From Nocardia concava NBRC 100430 (GTDB taxonomy: Bacteria; Actinomycetota; Actinomycetes; Mycobacteriales; Mycobacteriaceae): 43,889 bases of DNA. A program made the position numbers and the translations under genes. The notes below the pieces were generated by a model, which had not been told where the DNA came from, made no database searches, and worked only from the letters and a program-made list of their open reading frames with translations. Of the stretch, positions 7,284 through 14,687 are shown piece after piece. Position 1 is the stretch's first letter, and each line of letters begins with the position of its first letter. The stretch lies in contig NZ_BAFX01000194.1 in NCBI RefSeq assembly GCF_000308815.1, positions 1 to 43,889 on the forward strand, given 5' to 3'.

Positions 7284-8717
7284 ATGACCCAGACTCAGAC
7301 TCCGATCACCACATCGGAGACCACGCGGAGTTCCGCGCTCGAGAAGTTCTTCAAGCTATCCGAGCGCAAGACCACTGTATCCCGCGAAATCCGCGGCGGC
7401 ATCACGACATTCGTCGCTATGGCCTATGTCATATTGCTGGTGCCGCTGATGCTCGGCGGCGTCGCCGACGCCCACGGCGACAAGCTGACCATCGCGCAGC
7501 TGACCACCACGACCGCATTCTCCGCCGGCTTGACCACCGTCCTGATGGGCGTGGTCGGCAATGTGCCCCTCGCATTGGCCGCCGGTCTCGGTCTGGTCCC
7601 GGTCGTCGCCTTCCAGGCCGCACCGCACATGACCTGGCCGCAGGCCATGGGCCTGGTGGTGCTGATGGGCATCATCATCGTGATCATGGCCGCCACCGGC
7701 CTGCGGACGATGATCATCAATGCCATTCCGCTGGCCATGAAGAACGCCATCGGCGTCGGCATCGGCATGTTCATCGCCATGATCGGCCTGTACTCCGCGG
7801 GCGTGGTGGGACACGGCGTCGGTACGCCGGTGACCCTGGGCGTCGACGGGCACCTGTCCGGTTGGCCCACAGTGATTTTCGCCGTCGGCCTGCTGCTCAT
7901 GCTGGCGCTGTTCATTCGCAAGGTGCCGGGCGCGATCCTTATCAGCATCGCCATCGCGACCGTGCTGGCGATCATCGTCAACTCCATGGCGAAGATCGAT
8001 CCGAAGGAGTGGGGCACGGTCGTGCCCGAGAAGCCCAAGTCGCTGTTCGCCACCCCGGATTTCGGTCTGCTGGGCCACATCGACCTGTTCGGCGGCTTCG
8101 CCACCGCGGGTGCCATGACCGCCACCACCGTGCTGTTCACCCTGGTGCTGACCGGCTTCTTCGACGCCATGGGAACCGTTTTCGGTGTCTGTGACGAGGC
8201 GGGTCTGGTCGACGACAAGGGGCAGGTGCCCGGTATGGGCAAGATCCTGACCACCGACGGTGTCGCCCAGATCGTCGGCGGCCTGTCCGGCGGCGCCGGC
8301 TCCACCGTGTACGTCGAGTCCGCCACGGGTGTCGGTGAGGGTGCCCGTACCGGTCTGGCCAGCGTGGTCACCGGCGGATTGTTCTGTGCCGCAATCTTCT
8401 TCACCCCGATCGCGGCCGTGGTCCCGATGCACGCCGCCGCCCCCGCCCTGGTGCTGGTCGGCGCGCTGATGATGACCCAGGCCCGCAAGATCGACTGGAA
8501 CGATCTCGAGGTCGCCATCCCGGCGTTCATCACGATCGTGCTCATGCCCTTCACCTACTCGATCACCAACGGCGTGGGCGCGGGCCTGATCGCCTACACC
8601 GTGATCAAGCTGGCTCGCGGCAAGTTCCGCGAAATCCATTGGCTGGTGGCCGTGGTGAGCGTCGTGTTCGTCGCCTACTTCGGCATCAACGGCATCGAAA
8701 TGGCTCTCGGGAGTTAA
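7284..8717 (+). CDS. NCS2 family purine permease (AzgA-like)
   Basis: A 477-aa polytopic membrane protein of the nucleobase-cation symporter 2 family, AzgA branch (guanine/hypoxanthine/adenine uptake by proton symport). After a polar N-terminus the typical start of the fold appears (RGGITTFVAMAYVILLVPLM), and a conserved TGFFDAMGTVFGVCDEAG segment sits mid-protein, followed by a signature GGAGSTVYVESATGVGEGARTG region. A dozen or so hydrophobic segments are visible. The ATG at 7284 has TAGGAGGGC seven bases upstream, so the upstream 42-codon extension is not used. Placement between a purine deaminase and an XdhC-like gene supports import of a purine base for catabolism. Confidence 0.9.
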   Translation: MTQTQTPITTSETTRSSALEKFFKLSERKTTVSREIRGGITTFVAMAYVILLVPLMLGGVADAHGDKLTIAQLTTTTAFSAGLTTVLMGVVGNVPLALAAGLGLVPVVAFQAAPHMTWPQAMGLVVLMGIIIVIMAATGLRTMIINAIPLAMKNAIGVGIGMFIAMIGLYSAGVVGHGVGTPVTLGVDGHLSGWPTVIFAVGLLLMLALFIRKVPGAILISIAIATVLAIIVNSMAKIDPKEWGTVVPEKPKSLFATPDFGLLGHIDLFGGFATAGAMTATTVLFTLVLTGFFDAMGTVFGVCDEAGLVDDKGQVPGMGKILTTDGVAQIVGGLSGGAGSTVYVESATGVGEGARTGLASVVTGGLFCAAIFFTPIAAVVPMHAAAPALVLVGALMMTQARKIDWNDLEVAIPAFITIVLMPFTYSITNGVGAGLIAYTVIKLARGKFREIHWLVAVVSVVFVAYFGINGIEMALGS

Positions 8718-8720
8718 CCC

Positions 8721-9287
8721 ATGCGCGACATCGCGGCACAACTGCTCGAATGGCACGAGGCGGGAACGGATTACGCCCTCGCCTCCGTGATCGAGAACCT
8801 CGGCTCGGCACCCCGTCCGATCGGCTCGGCGCTGGCCGTGGCCGCCGACGGCACCTTCATCGGAACCGTTTCCGATGTCGCGGTGGACGGTGCGGTCCGG
8901 GAGTTGTGCCGCGAGTCGCTGCGCACGGGACGCTCCTCGCGGGAAACCTTCGGAACGATTCAGGTGTTCGTCCAGTCGGTGACCGAGTCCAATCGCGATG
9001 CGGTGGACCTGGTCCTGCGAGCTGAGGGGGAGGCCGTGGCGCTGGTCCGCGACCTCGACAGCGGCGCCATCATGGCGCTGGGCACCTGGTGGACCGCCGG
9101 GGCCGAACTCGACGAGAACGTGGTGGCTCGAGCCCAGACCATGCTCGCCGATGCCGTGACCGGGGTGCGAACCCTCGGTTGCGGCGACGAGCAGGTCACC
9201 GTGTTCGTGGAATCCCATGTGCGCACTCGCGATACCAAACTCGATGCGCTGCTGGATGCGGTGTATCGCCTGCCGGTGGTGACGTGA
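8721..9287 (+). CDS. Short XdhC/CoxI-like protein
   Basis: 188 aa, starting three bases after the permease stop, so it is in the same operon. The N-terminal half matches the XdhC/CoxI domain that helps insert the molybdenum cofactor into xanthine dehydrogenase or CO dehydrogenase: SVIENLGSAPRPIGSALAV followed by GTVSDVAVDGAV at about 48-59. In canonical XdhC that stretch reads GSVSGGCVEG; here the glycines and the cysteine are replaced (SDVAVDG). The C-terminal Rossmann domain of full-length XdhC (about 250-380 aa) is absent. No xanthine dehydrogenase subunits are nearby. It may be a repurposed or stand-alone domain; the exact role is unknown. Confidence 0.7.
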   Translation: MRDIAAQLLEWHEAGTDYALASVIENLGSAPRPIGSALAVAADGTFIGTVSDVAVDGAVRELCRESLRTGRSSRETFGTIQVFVQSVTESNRDAVDLVLRAEGEAVALVRDLDSGAIMALGTWWTAGAELDENVVARAQTMLADAVTGVRTLGCGDEQVTVFVESHVRTRDTKLDALLDAVYRLPVVT

Positions 9288-9304
9288 GCGCGCGGGAATC
9301 CGTG

Positions 9305-9354
9305 CGGTCCGCCGTGAGGAGTCCGGGTGGCCACCCGGGGCCCGCGGCGGACCG
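9305..9354. repeat. Nested inverted repeats between the XdhC-like and AH_C genes
   Basis: An outer perfect 10-bp stem, CGGTCCGCCG (9305-9314) with CGGCGGACCG (9345-9354), encloses a perfect 16-bp palindrome CCGGGTGGCCACCCGG (9323-9338). This fills most of the 118-bp gap. On RNA it would fold into a strong two-tier structure, a possible intercistronic terminator, attenuator or stabiliser. No T-run follows. Confidence 0.6.
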
Positions 9355-9405
9355 ATCCGCTTCACCTACCGACTGTTTTCCCTTGACCGAAAAGGAACCA
9401 CGGCA

Positions 9406-9789
9406 ATGCCTTTGATCTTCCTGAACGGGGGTGCCATGCGCGGCGGACCCCTGAACTATCTGCTCGAGAACGCGGCCTTCGCCGGGGAGGCCAAGACGGC
9501 CGCCGCCTACCGGTTCTATTCGGTCGCCGACCGGTTCCCCGGCCTGCACCCGGTGGCCTACGGCGGCGCGCCCATCGCCGGTGAGCTGTTCGACGTGCCC
9601 ATGGACGTGCTGCGCAACCGGCTGCTCCCGGCCAAGTCGCAGGAGCTGGAACTGGGTGTGATTGCCTTGGACGACAACCGTTCGGTGTTGTCCATGATGT
9701 TGCGCCGCCCGATCTTCGACTACCCGCAGCTCATCGACATCACCGATTTCGGCAGCTGGGCCAGTTATCGGGAGGAAATCGCAGGATGA
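9406..9789 (+). CDS. Stand-alone allophanate-hydrolase C-terminal-like domain (GGCT fold)
   Basis: 127 aa. It resembles the C-terminal domain of allophanate hydrolase (AtzF) and related gamma-glutamylcyclotransferase-fold proteins. The N-terminal GGAMRGGPLNYLLENA matches the G-x-M-x-x-x-P-L-N-x-x-L loop of that domain. A mid-protein AAYRFYSVADRFPGLHPV segment and a late GGAPIAGELFDVP segment fit the fold. The usual amidase domain is missing. The start has AAAAGGAA upstream, and the stop overlaps the next start (ATGA), tying it to hydroxypyruvate isomerase. It may act on a ureide intermediate or bind a metabolite; this is not shown by the sequence. Confidence 0.7.
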   Translation: MPLIFLNGGAMRGGPLNYLLENAAFAGEAKTAAAYRFYSVADRFPGLHPVAYGGAPIAGELFDVPMDVLRNRLLPAKSQELELGVIALDDNRSVLSMMLRRPIFDYPQLIDITDFGSWASYREEIAG

Positions 9790-10583
9790 GGTACACCGCC
9801 GAGGGAAAGCTTCGGAAGTTCGACGCGCACTGCTCGATCCTGTTCACCGATCTGCCGCTGCTGGAGCGTCCGGCGGCGGCGAAGGCGGCGGGGTTCGAGG
9901 CGGTCGAATTCTGGTGGCCCTTCGGCGAGAACCCGGTGCCGGGGGACAAGGAGGTCGACGCGTTCGTCTCCGCGGTTTCCGATGCGGGGGTGCGGCTCAT
10001 CGGGCTGAACTTCATCGATCTGGTGCCCGCCGGGCGGGGGCTGGTGTCGGTGCCGGGGCGGGAGCGCGAATTCCGCGACAATATCGATGTGACGGTGGGG
10101 ATTGCCGAGCGGCTGGGATGCCGCTCGTTGAATGCGTTGTACGGCAATCGGATTCCCGGTGTCGATCCGGCCGCGCAGGACGAGCTGGCGCTGGAGAATC
10201 TGCGGCTGGCCGCTCGCGCCGCCGCGCGCATCGACGCGCAGGTGGTGCTCGAGGCGCTGAATTCCATTGAATCGCCGGACTATCCGATCGTCTCGGCCGC
10301 CGGGGCGGTGCGGGTGATCGACGCGGTCGGCGAACCGAATCTCCGATTCCTCTGCGACCTTTACCATCTCGCCCGCATGGGTGAGGACCTGCACGGCGTG
10401 ATCTCGCGCTACGCCCCCTACATCGGTCACGTGCAGATCGCCGATGCGCCCGAGCGCAGCCGTCCCGGGACCGGCACGCTCGACTTCGAAAGCCTGTTCG
10501 CCGCACTCGACGCCGTCGGTTACGACGGCTGGATCGGCCTGGAATACAAGGACCCCGAACACGATTGGAGTTGGATCGCGTGA
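9786..10583 (+). CDS. hyi: Hydroxypyruvate isomerase
   Basis: 265 aa, TIM-barrel of the xylose-isomerase-like class, usual Hyi length (about 258-265). It interconverts hydroxypyruvate and tartronate semialdehyde in the glyoxylate-to-glycerate route. Typical signatures are the start KFDAHCSILFTDLPLLERPAAA, the glutamate in VVLEALNS (metal ligand), DLYHLARMGEDL, the HVQIADAPERSRPGTG segment, and the closing glutamate in IGLEYKD. It starts inside the stop of the preceding gene (ATGA) and ends inside the next start (GTGA), so all three are coupled. Confidence 0.92.
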   Translation: MRYTAEGKLRKFDAHCSILFTDLPLLERPAAAKAAGFEAVEFWWPFGENPVPGDKEVDAFVSAVSDAGVRLIGLNFIDLVPAGRGLVSVPGREREFRDNIDVTVGIAERLGCRSLNALYGNRIPGVDPAAQDELALENLRLAARAAARIDAQVVLEALNSIESPDYPIVSAAGAVRVIDAVGEPNLRFLCDLYHLARMGEDLHGVISRYAPYIGHVQIADAPERSRPGTGTLDFESLFAALDAVGYDGWIGLEYKDPEHDWSWIA

Positions 10584-11470
10584 GCAGCCTCGGATTCATC
10601 GGCCTCGGCATCATGGGTGGGCCGATGGCCGAGCACCTGGTGGCCGCCGGTCATGAGGTGACCGGCTACAACCGGTCACCGGCCGCGGTGGAGAAGCTGG
10701 TGGCCGCGGGAGGGTCGGGCGCCTCGAGCGTGGCGGAGGCCGTGCGCGCCGCGGACGTCGTGGTGACGATGCTGCCGCAGGACGAGCAGGTCGTCGAGGT
10801 GTTCACCGAGATCCTCGAGCACGCGAAACCCGGTGCGCTCTATATCGATTTCTCCACTGTCACGCCGAAGACGTCCGAATGGACCGCCGCGGAGGGTGCG
10901 AAGCGGGGGCTGCGGGTGCTGGACGCACCGGTGAGTGGTGGCGAGGCGGGCGCCGTGAATGCGGTGCTCTCCATCATGGTCGGTGGGTCCGAAGCGGATT
11001 TCGAGGCGGCGAAGCCGGTGTTCTCCGCTGTCGGCAAAACATACGAATTGGTCGGGCCCAACGGTGCTGGACAGGTCGTGAAGGCCGCCAACCAACTGAT
11101 CGTCGGCGGCACCTACGCCCTCGTCGCCGAGGCCATCGTGCTCATGGAAAGCCTGGGCGCGGACGCCGCCAAGGGCCTCGACGTCCTGGCCGGCGGCCTC
11201 GCGGGCAGCCGCATCCTCGAACTCAAGCGAAAGTCCATGCTGGAACGCGACTTCCGCCCCGGCTTCCGCATCGACCTGCACCACAAGGACATGGGCATCC
11301 TCCTGGAAACCGCCCGCCACGCCGAGGCTTCGATCCCCATGGGCGCGTTGACCGCCCAACTCATCGCCGCCGCCCGCGCCATGGGCCACGGCTCCCTCGA
11401 CCACTCCGCCCTCCTCTTGGTCGCCGAGACCCTCTCCGGGCGGGAGACCCCGAACGAGGCCACCTCGTGA
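10580..11470 (+). CDS. glxR: 2-hydroxy-3-oxopropionate (tartronate semialdehyde) reductase
   Basis: 296 aa, beta-hydroxyacid dehydrogenase family. The NAD(P)-binding motif GLGIMG is at residues 8-13, the substrate-binding signature DAPVSGGEAGA at 115-125, and the catalytic lysine K168 in GAGQVVKAANQ. It reduces tartronate semialdehyde to D-glycerate. I use the GTG at 10580, which overlaps the hyi stop as GTGA and follows TTGGAG; the upstream TTG at 10565 is less likely. Its own stop overlaps the next small gene as GTGA. It lies between hyi and glxK as expected for the glycerate pathway. Confidence 0.93.
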   Translation: MSSLGFIGLGIMGGPMAEHLVAAGHEVTGYNRSPAAVEKLVAAGGSGASSVAEAVRAADVVVTMLPQDEQVVEVFTEILEHAKPGALYIDFSTVTPKTSEWTAAEGAKRGLRVLDAPVSGGEAGAVNAVLSIMVGGSEADFEAAKPVFSAVGKTYELVGPNGAGQVVKAANQLIVGGTYALVAEAIVLMESLGADAAKGLDVLAGGLAGSRILELKRKSMLERDFRPGFRIDLHHKDMGILLETARHAEASIPMGALTAQLIAAARAMGHGSLDHSALLLVAETLSGRETPNEATS

Positions 11471-11715
11471 GCGACCTGATGATCCGCCCGCCCCACTGGC
11501 TCGACCGCCACGGCCACGGCGAACAGGCCTGGCCCGCAGGCTGGGTCGTCGACCGCTACACCGTCCAACTGCCGGTGGTAGGGGCGGTCTCGGATGCACC
11601 CTCCCCGGTCTGCGAGGCCCAGGCAGCGGTGGCGGGGAACTCTGAAACCGAGAGTGCACGATCGGAAAGCGGCGCTGCACAGCACGAGCCTGATTCGGCC
11701 GGGCCCACGCCATGA
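11467..11715 (+). CDS. Small uncharacterised protein coupled to glxR (82 aa)
   Basis: A GTG start overlapping the glxR stop (GTGA) and a stop overlapping the next ATG (ATGA) argue that this is a real gene. The first 35 residues are rich in Trp, His and Pro (PPHWLDRHGHGEQAW, PAGWVVDRYTVQLP) and could be a folded or metal-binding segment. The remainder is Ala, Glu and Ser rich and looks disordered. I do not recognise a family. Its position in a chain of overlapping glycerate-pathway genes suggests an accessory role, or a remnant of a larger gene that has kept its junctions. Confidence 0.5.
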   Translation: MSDLMIRPPHWLDRHGHGEQAWPAGWVVDRYTVQLPVVGAVSDAPSPVCEAQAAVAGNSETESARSESGAAQHEPDSAGPTP

Positions 11716-11882
11716 GCCGCGAGGATTTCATCGAGGCCAGCGAGATCGACAGCTCCGGCAAGGCCCGCGATCTCGACCGCGACGAATTCGGCTGGCTGCG
11801 GATGAGCAGTCGCGCGGGCTGCGACCCGGTCCGCGCCATCAGCCGTGCCGACGTGACCCGAATCGTCGGGGCGGGGCGATGA
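11712..11882 (+). CDS. Small uncharacterised protein upstream of glxK (56 aa)
   Basis: ATG at 11712 overlaps the preceding stop, and its own TGA overlaps the glycerate kinase ATG (11879), giving a continuous chain of coupled starts. The protein is charged: MSREDFIEASEIDSSGKARD, then FGWLRMSSRAGCDPVRAISR, one cysteine, no membrane segment. No family recognised. It is too short for most automatic callers. The conserved-looking coupling on both sides is the main evidence. Confidence 0.5.
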   Translation: MSREDFIEASEIDSSGKARDLDRDEFGWLRMSSRAGCDPVRAISRADVTRIVGAGR

Positions 11883-13060
11883 TTCAGCCTCGCGGCGGCG
11901 TGCGGAAGGGGTGGCAGGAGGGGCACGTCATCGTGGCTCCCGACAAATTCCGTGGCTCGCTCACCGCGCCGGAGGTGGCCGCGCATCTGGCTGCCGGTTT
12001 GCGCGCGGCGCGACCGGATGTGCCGGTGGTGACGGTTCCCGTCGCCGACGGCGGGGATGGGACGGTGGCCGCGCTGGTCGCGTCCGGGTACTCCGGGCTG
12101 CAGACGAATGTGACCGGGCCGGTGGGGAATCCGGTGGTCGCCTCGTTCGCGATGGGCGGTGATCAGACGGCGGTCATCGAGCTCGCCGAAGCTTCCGGAC
12201 TGCGTCGACTGCCCGGAAGGGCCACTGCGGCAACAGCTTTGAACGCCACCAGCGCCGGAACGGGCCAGCTCATTCGCACGGCCGTCATGCGTGGGGCGCG
12301 CCGGGTGGTGCTCGGGCTGGGTGGCAGTGCGTGCACCGATGGGGGAGCGGGCATGCTCACCGCACTCGGTGCGAAGTTCCTGGACGCGTACGGCCGGCCG
12401 CTGCCTCCCGGTGGTGCGGCGCTGCGACGGCTCGCGCGCATCGACACCAGCGAACTGCTGCGGGTTCCGGTGGTCGTGGCGTCCGACGTCGACAACCCGT
12501 TGCTCGGACAGCGCGGTGCCGCACAGATTTTCGGCCCGCAGAAGGGCGCGGGCCCCCGCGAGGTCGAGGCTCTTGAGGCCGGTCTGTCCCGCTTCTCCGA
12601 AATCGCCCGCCGCGACCTCGGCGTCGACGAGGCCGACCGCCGCGGCGCAGGCGCGGCAGGCGGCGTCGGCTTCGCCGCCCTCGCCTTCCTCGGCGCAACC
12701 CTCCGCCCAGGCATCGAAATCATCCTGGAACAACTGGATTTCGCCCAGGCCCTCTCCGGCGCCCGCCTGGTCATCACCGGCGAGGGTTCCCTCGACGAAC
12801 AAACCCTGAACGGCAAGGCCCCGATAGGCGTCGCCCGCGAAGCGTGGCGCGCCGAAGTCCCTGTCCTAGCCGTCTCCGGCCGCCGCACCATCAACCGAGA
12901 CACCCTGCGCCGCTTCGGCATAGACCACGCCTACGCCCTAACCGACCTCGAACCCGACCCCACCATCTGCATGTCCCAGGCCGGCTCCCTGCTCGAACAA
13001 CTGGCCCAAGACATCGCCGCCTCCCACCTCACCCGCCAACTGACCACCCACTGGGGTTGA
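11879..13060 (+). CDS. glxK: Glycerate kinase (GlxK/GarK type)
   Basis: 393 aa, type-1 glycerate kinase (usual length about 380). It phosphorylates D-glycerate to 2-phosphoglycerate and so links ureide/glyoxylate carbon to glycolysis. Family motifs: VIVAPDKFRGSLTA at 17-30, PVADGGDGTVAAL at 54-66, GLGGSACTDGGAGML in the middle, and ITGEGSLDEQTLNGKAPIGVA in the C-terminal third. The ATG at 11879 overlaps the preceding stop. A GTG at 11933 behind a good AGGAGGGG would remove an 18-residue extension and give a family-like N-terminus; both are plausible. Confidence 0.93.
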   Translation: MIQPRGGVRKGWQEGHVIVAPDKFRGSLTAPEVAAHLAAGLRAARPDVPVVTVPVADGGDGTVAALVASGYSGLQTNVTGPVGNPVVASFAMGGDQTAVIELAEASGLRRLPGRATAATALNATSAGTGQLIRTAVMRGARRVVLGLGGSACTDGGAGMLTALGAKFLDAYGRPLPPGGAALRRLARIDTSELLRVPVVVASDVDNPLLGQRGAAQIFGPQKGAGPREVEALEAGLSRFSEIARRDLGVDEADRRGAGAAGGVGFAALAFLGATLRPGIEIILEQLDFAQALSGARLVITGEGSLDEQTLNGKAPIGVAREAWRAEVPVLAVSGRRTINRDTLRRFGIDHAYALTDLEPDPTICMSQAGSLLEQLAQDIAASHLTRQLTTHWG

Positions 13061-13080
13061 CCACCCCATTCCCACAGCCG

Positions 13081-13115
13081 GGAGCCGCTGACCGATGAGG
13101 GGTCGGCGGCTCCCG
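13081..13115. terminator. Bidirectional hairpin terminator after glxK
   Basis: Arms GGGAGCCGCTGACC (13081-13094) and GGTCGGCGGCTCCC (13102-13115) pair over 14 bp with one G-U-type mismatch and a seven-base loop. It lies between the glxK stop (13060) and the convergent small-gene stop (13119). It has no T-run, which is common in high-GC actinobacteria. Confidence 0.65.
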
Positions 13116-13118
13116 CGC

Positions 13119-13409
13119 TCAATAGATCAACGCCCCGTCCATCACCACGGCGTAGATCGCTGCCTCCCAAGGGTTCGCCTCGACACCTCCCAGAATCTCG
13201 TCCAGCAGCGCGGCCCGTGCCAGGCTTCCCGCGCCGTAATGCCCGCTCGCCCGAGCGCTCGCGATCACGGCATAGATCACCGCGGCATACACCTGCGCGC
13301 GCGGCGCGAGAACATATCCGCCCTCGGCCTCGTGCGCACGCAACCGCCTCTCGACCGCGTCGACAACATCCCGCAACACCCGGATCTCGATATCCCGCAT
13401 GTCATCCAT
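13119..13409 (-). CDS. Conserved small protein, 96 aa (paralogue A)
   Basis: Starts MDDMRDIEIRVLRDVVDAVE and carries an IYAVIASARASGHYG core with a closing NPW motif. It is about 60% identical over its full 96 residues to the product of 30392-30682, so the pair are genuine paralogues. Residues 1-35 look helical; a hydrophobic stretch (YAAVIYAVIASA) is at about 41-52. The start is one base after the stop of the 59-aa gene, so the two form an operon. The longer upstream reading is out of keeping with the paralogue. Function unknown; the operon diverges from an XRE/DUF397 pair, which hints at joint regulation. Confidence 0.7.
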   Translation of the reverse strand: MDDMRDIEIRVLRDVVDAVERRLRAHEAEGGYVLAPRAQVYAAVIYAVIASARASGHYGAGSLARAALLDEILGGVEANPWEAAIYAVVMDGALIY

Positions 13410-13410
13410 G

Positions 13411-13590
13411 TCAGACCCGCCAAGGTGGCCTCGGCGCGCGCTTCCCGAGCCGCACCAGATACGTCTTCGCCTGCAACTTGGCCGGACACACCGTAATCGG
13501 ACAATCCGCATGCTCCCGTAAGGCCCGTAGCGCCTCACCCTCAGTCATCACCGGCCGGGCATTGTGCCCGGTCGCTGGAAGCCCGAACAT
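13411..13590 (-). CDS. Small protein, 59 aa, first gene of the divergent operon
   Basis: ATG at 13588-13590 has a strong GGGAGG six to eight bases upstream. The product begins MFGLPATGHNARPVMTEGEAL and continues with a REHADCPITVCPAKLQAKTY segment and a basic tail ending KRAPRPPWRV. Two cysteines are six residues apart. An internal ATG (residue 15) could be an alternative start. It ends one base before the 96-aa gene. No family recognised. Confidence 0.6.
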   Translation of the reverse strand: MFGLPATGHNARPVMTEGEALRALREHADCPITVCPAKLQAKTYLVRLGKRAPRPPWRV

Positions 13591-13617
13591 CGTTGGAACC
13601 TCCCGTCATTCGGGGAT

Positions 13618-13634
13618 TGCTGGTATGACCAGCA
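13618..13634. promoter_or_regulatory. Palindrome between divergent small operon and XRE gene
   Basis: TGCTGGT-ATG-ACCAGCA, a perfect 7-bp inverted repeat with a 3-base spacer, 28 bp upstream of the 59-aa gene and about 150 bp ahead of the XRE start. A good candidate operator for the XRE protein. A second perfect palindrome, TGGGATCCCA, is at 13667-13676. Confidence 0.45.
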
Positions 13635-13781
13635 CACCACCGGCAGTCGAGCGAAACGCCCGAAAATGGGATCCCAGCCGAAAACGACCCAAATCCCAAC
13701 GATCAGACCCGCGTTCGCGGTACAACAGACCCATCTATCGACGCTGCTTGATTCGAGTTCACATGTAGAGGAACTGGAACG

Positions 13782-14687
13782 ATGACCAGCAAGGATGATG
13801 AAGACGGCCCCGCATCGACCCTGCCGAGGCGGCAACTGGGACGATTCCTCCGTGAGGAACGGGAGAAAAACGGCCTGACAATCGACGCCGCAGCACGGCT
13901 CGCGGACCTTTCGAAGTCGGCACTGCAGCGGCTCGAAGCCGGTAGGAATCAACGGATTCGCAAACAGGACGTTCGCGCATTATGCGAGATCTACGGCGTC
14001 GAAGCGGCAGATACCGCCCGAGCAGTGGACCTGGGGGAGCAGGCGAAGGTCAAGAGCTGGTACCACGCGTACGGCGGGCTGTTCAGCGACGAGCTCAACA
14101 TGTACGTAGGGCTGGAAGCCTCGGCGCGCCAACTGACCGCCTACCATGAGCAGGTTCCAGGCCTGCTCCAAACGCGCGCCTACGCAAGGGCATTGATCAG
14201 TGCGTTCTACCCTGGCGGCTCATCGGATGAAATAGACCGTCGGGTTGAGTGGCGCATGAAGCGGCAAGTTCTCGTCACGCGTAAGACGAAACCGCTGGAA
14301 CTCGAAGTGCTGCTGCACGAATCGGCTCTGCATCGACTTATCGGGACTCGTCAGATCATGGCGGTCCAACTTCGGCACCTGGCAGAAATCAGTAAGCTCC
14401 CCAACGTTTCGGTGCGGATCAGCCCCTACTCTGCGGGCATGACGTGGGGCATATTGCATGGGCAGTTCGTCATGCTCAGTTTCGACAACTTCTCGGCCAA
14501 CAGGTCGCCAGAACCGCCGATCGTCTTCCTCGAGGGCGGCCTGAGCAGCGATGTCTACATCGAGAAGGCAACTGAAGTACAGCGCTACCATAAGTTGGCG
14601 AGCGCTATTCGGGCTACCGCCATGAGCGAGAACGAAACACGAGACGCTCTGCGGCGGAAAGCGAAAGGGTACGAGGGTGAGCACTAA
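13782..14687 (+). CDS. XRE-type regulator with DUF5753 domain
   Basis: 301 aa. An N-terminal helix-turn-helix covers about residues 15-75 (LGRFLREEREKNGLTIDAAA, then LADLSKSALQRLEAGRNQ). DUF5753 follows at about 95-285, with the typical ASARQLTAYHEQVPGLLQT and FVMLSFD-like elements. This architecture is abundant in Streptomyces and Nocardia, where it usually precedes a DUF397 protein and affects development or secondary metabolism. ATG with AGAGGAAC upstream. Its 3' end overlaps the DUF397 gene by 11 bases. It probably binds the palindromes in the 191-bp divergent gap. Confidence 0.9.
   Translation: MTSKDDEDGPASTLPRRQLGRFLREEREKNGLTIDAAARLADLSKSALQRLEAGRNQRIRKQDVRALCEIYGVEAADTARAVDLGEQAKVKSWYHAYGGLFSDELNMYVGLEASARQLTAYHEQVPGLLQTRAYARALISAFYPGGSSDEIDRRVEWRMKRQVLVTRKTKPLELEVLLHESALHRLIGTRQIMAVQLRHLAEISKLPNVSVRISPYSAGMTWGILHGQFVMLSFDNFSANRSPEPPIVFLEGGLSSDVYIEKATEVQRYHKLASAIRATAMSENETRDALRRKAKGYEGEH

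Noticed and set aside
7356..9365. Long minus-strand open frame (669 codons) across the permease and XdhC-like genes
   Set aside because: It is antisense to well-supported genes and has low-complexity His/Gly/Asp-rich composition typical of high-GC shadow frames.
10676..12802. Minus-strand open frame of 708 codons across glxR and glxK
   Set aside because: Antisense to coupled glycerate-pathway genes with clear catalytic motifs; no family features of its own.
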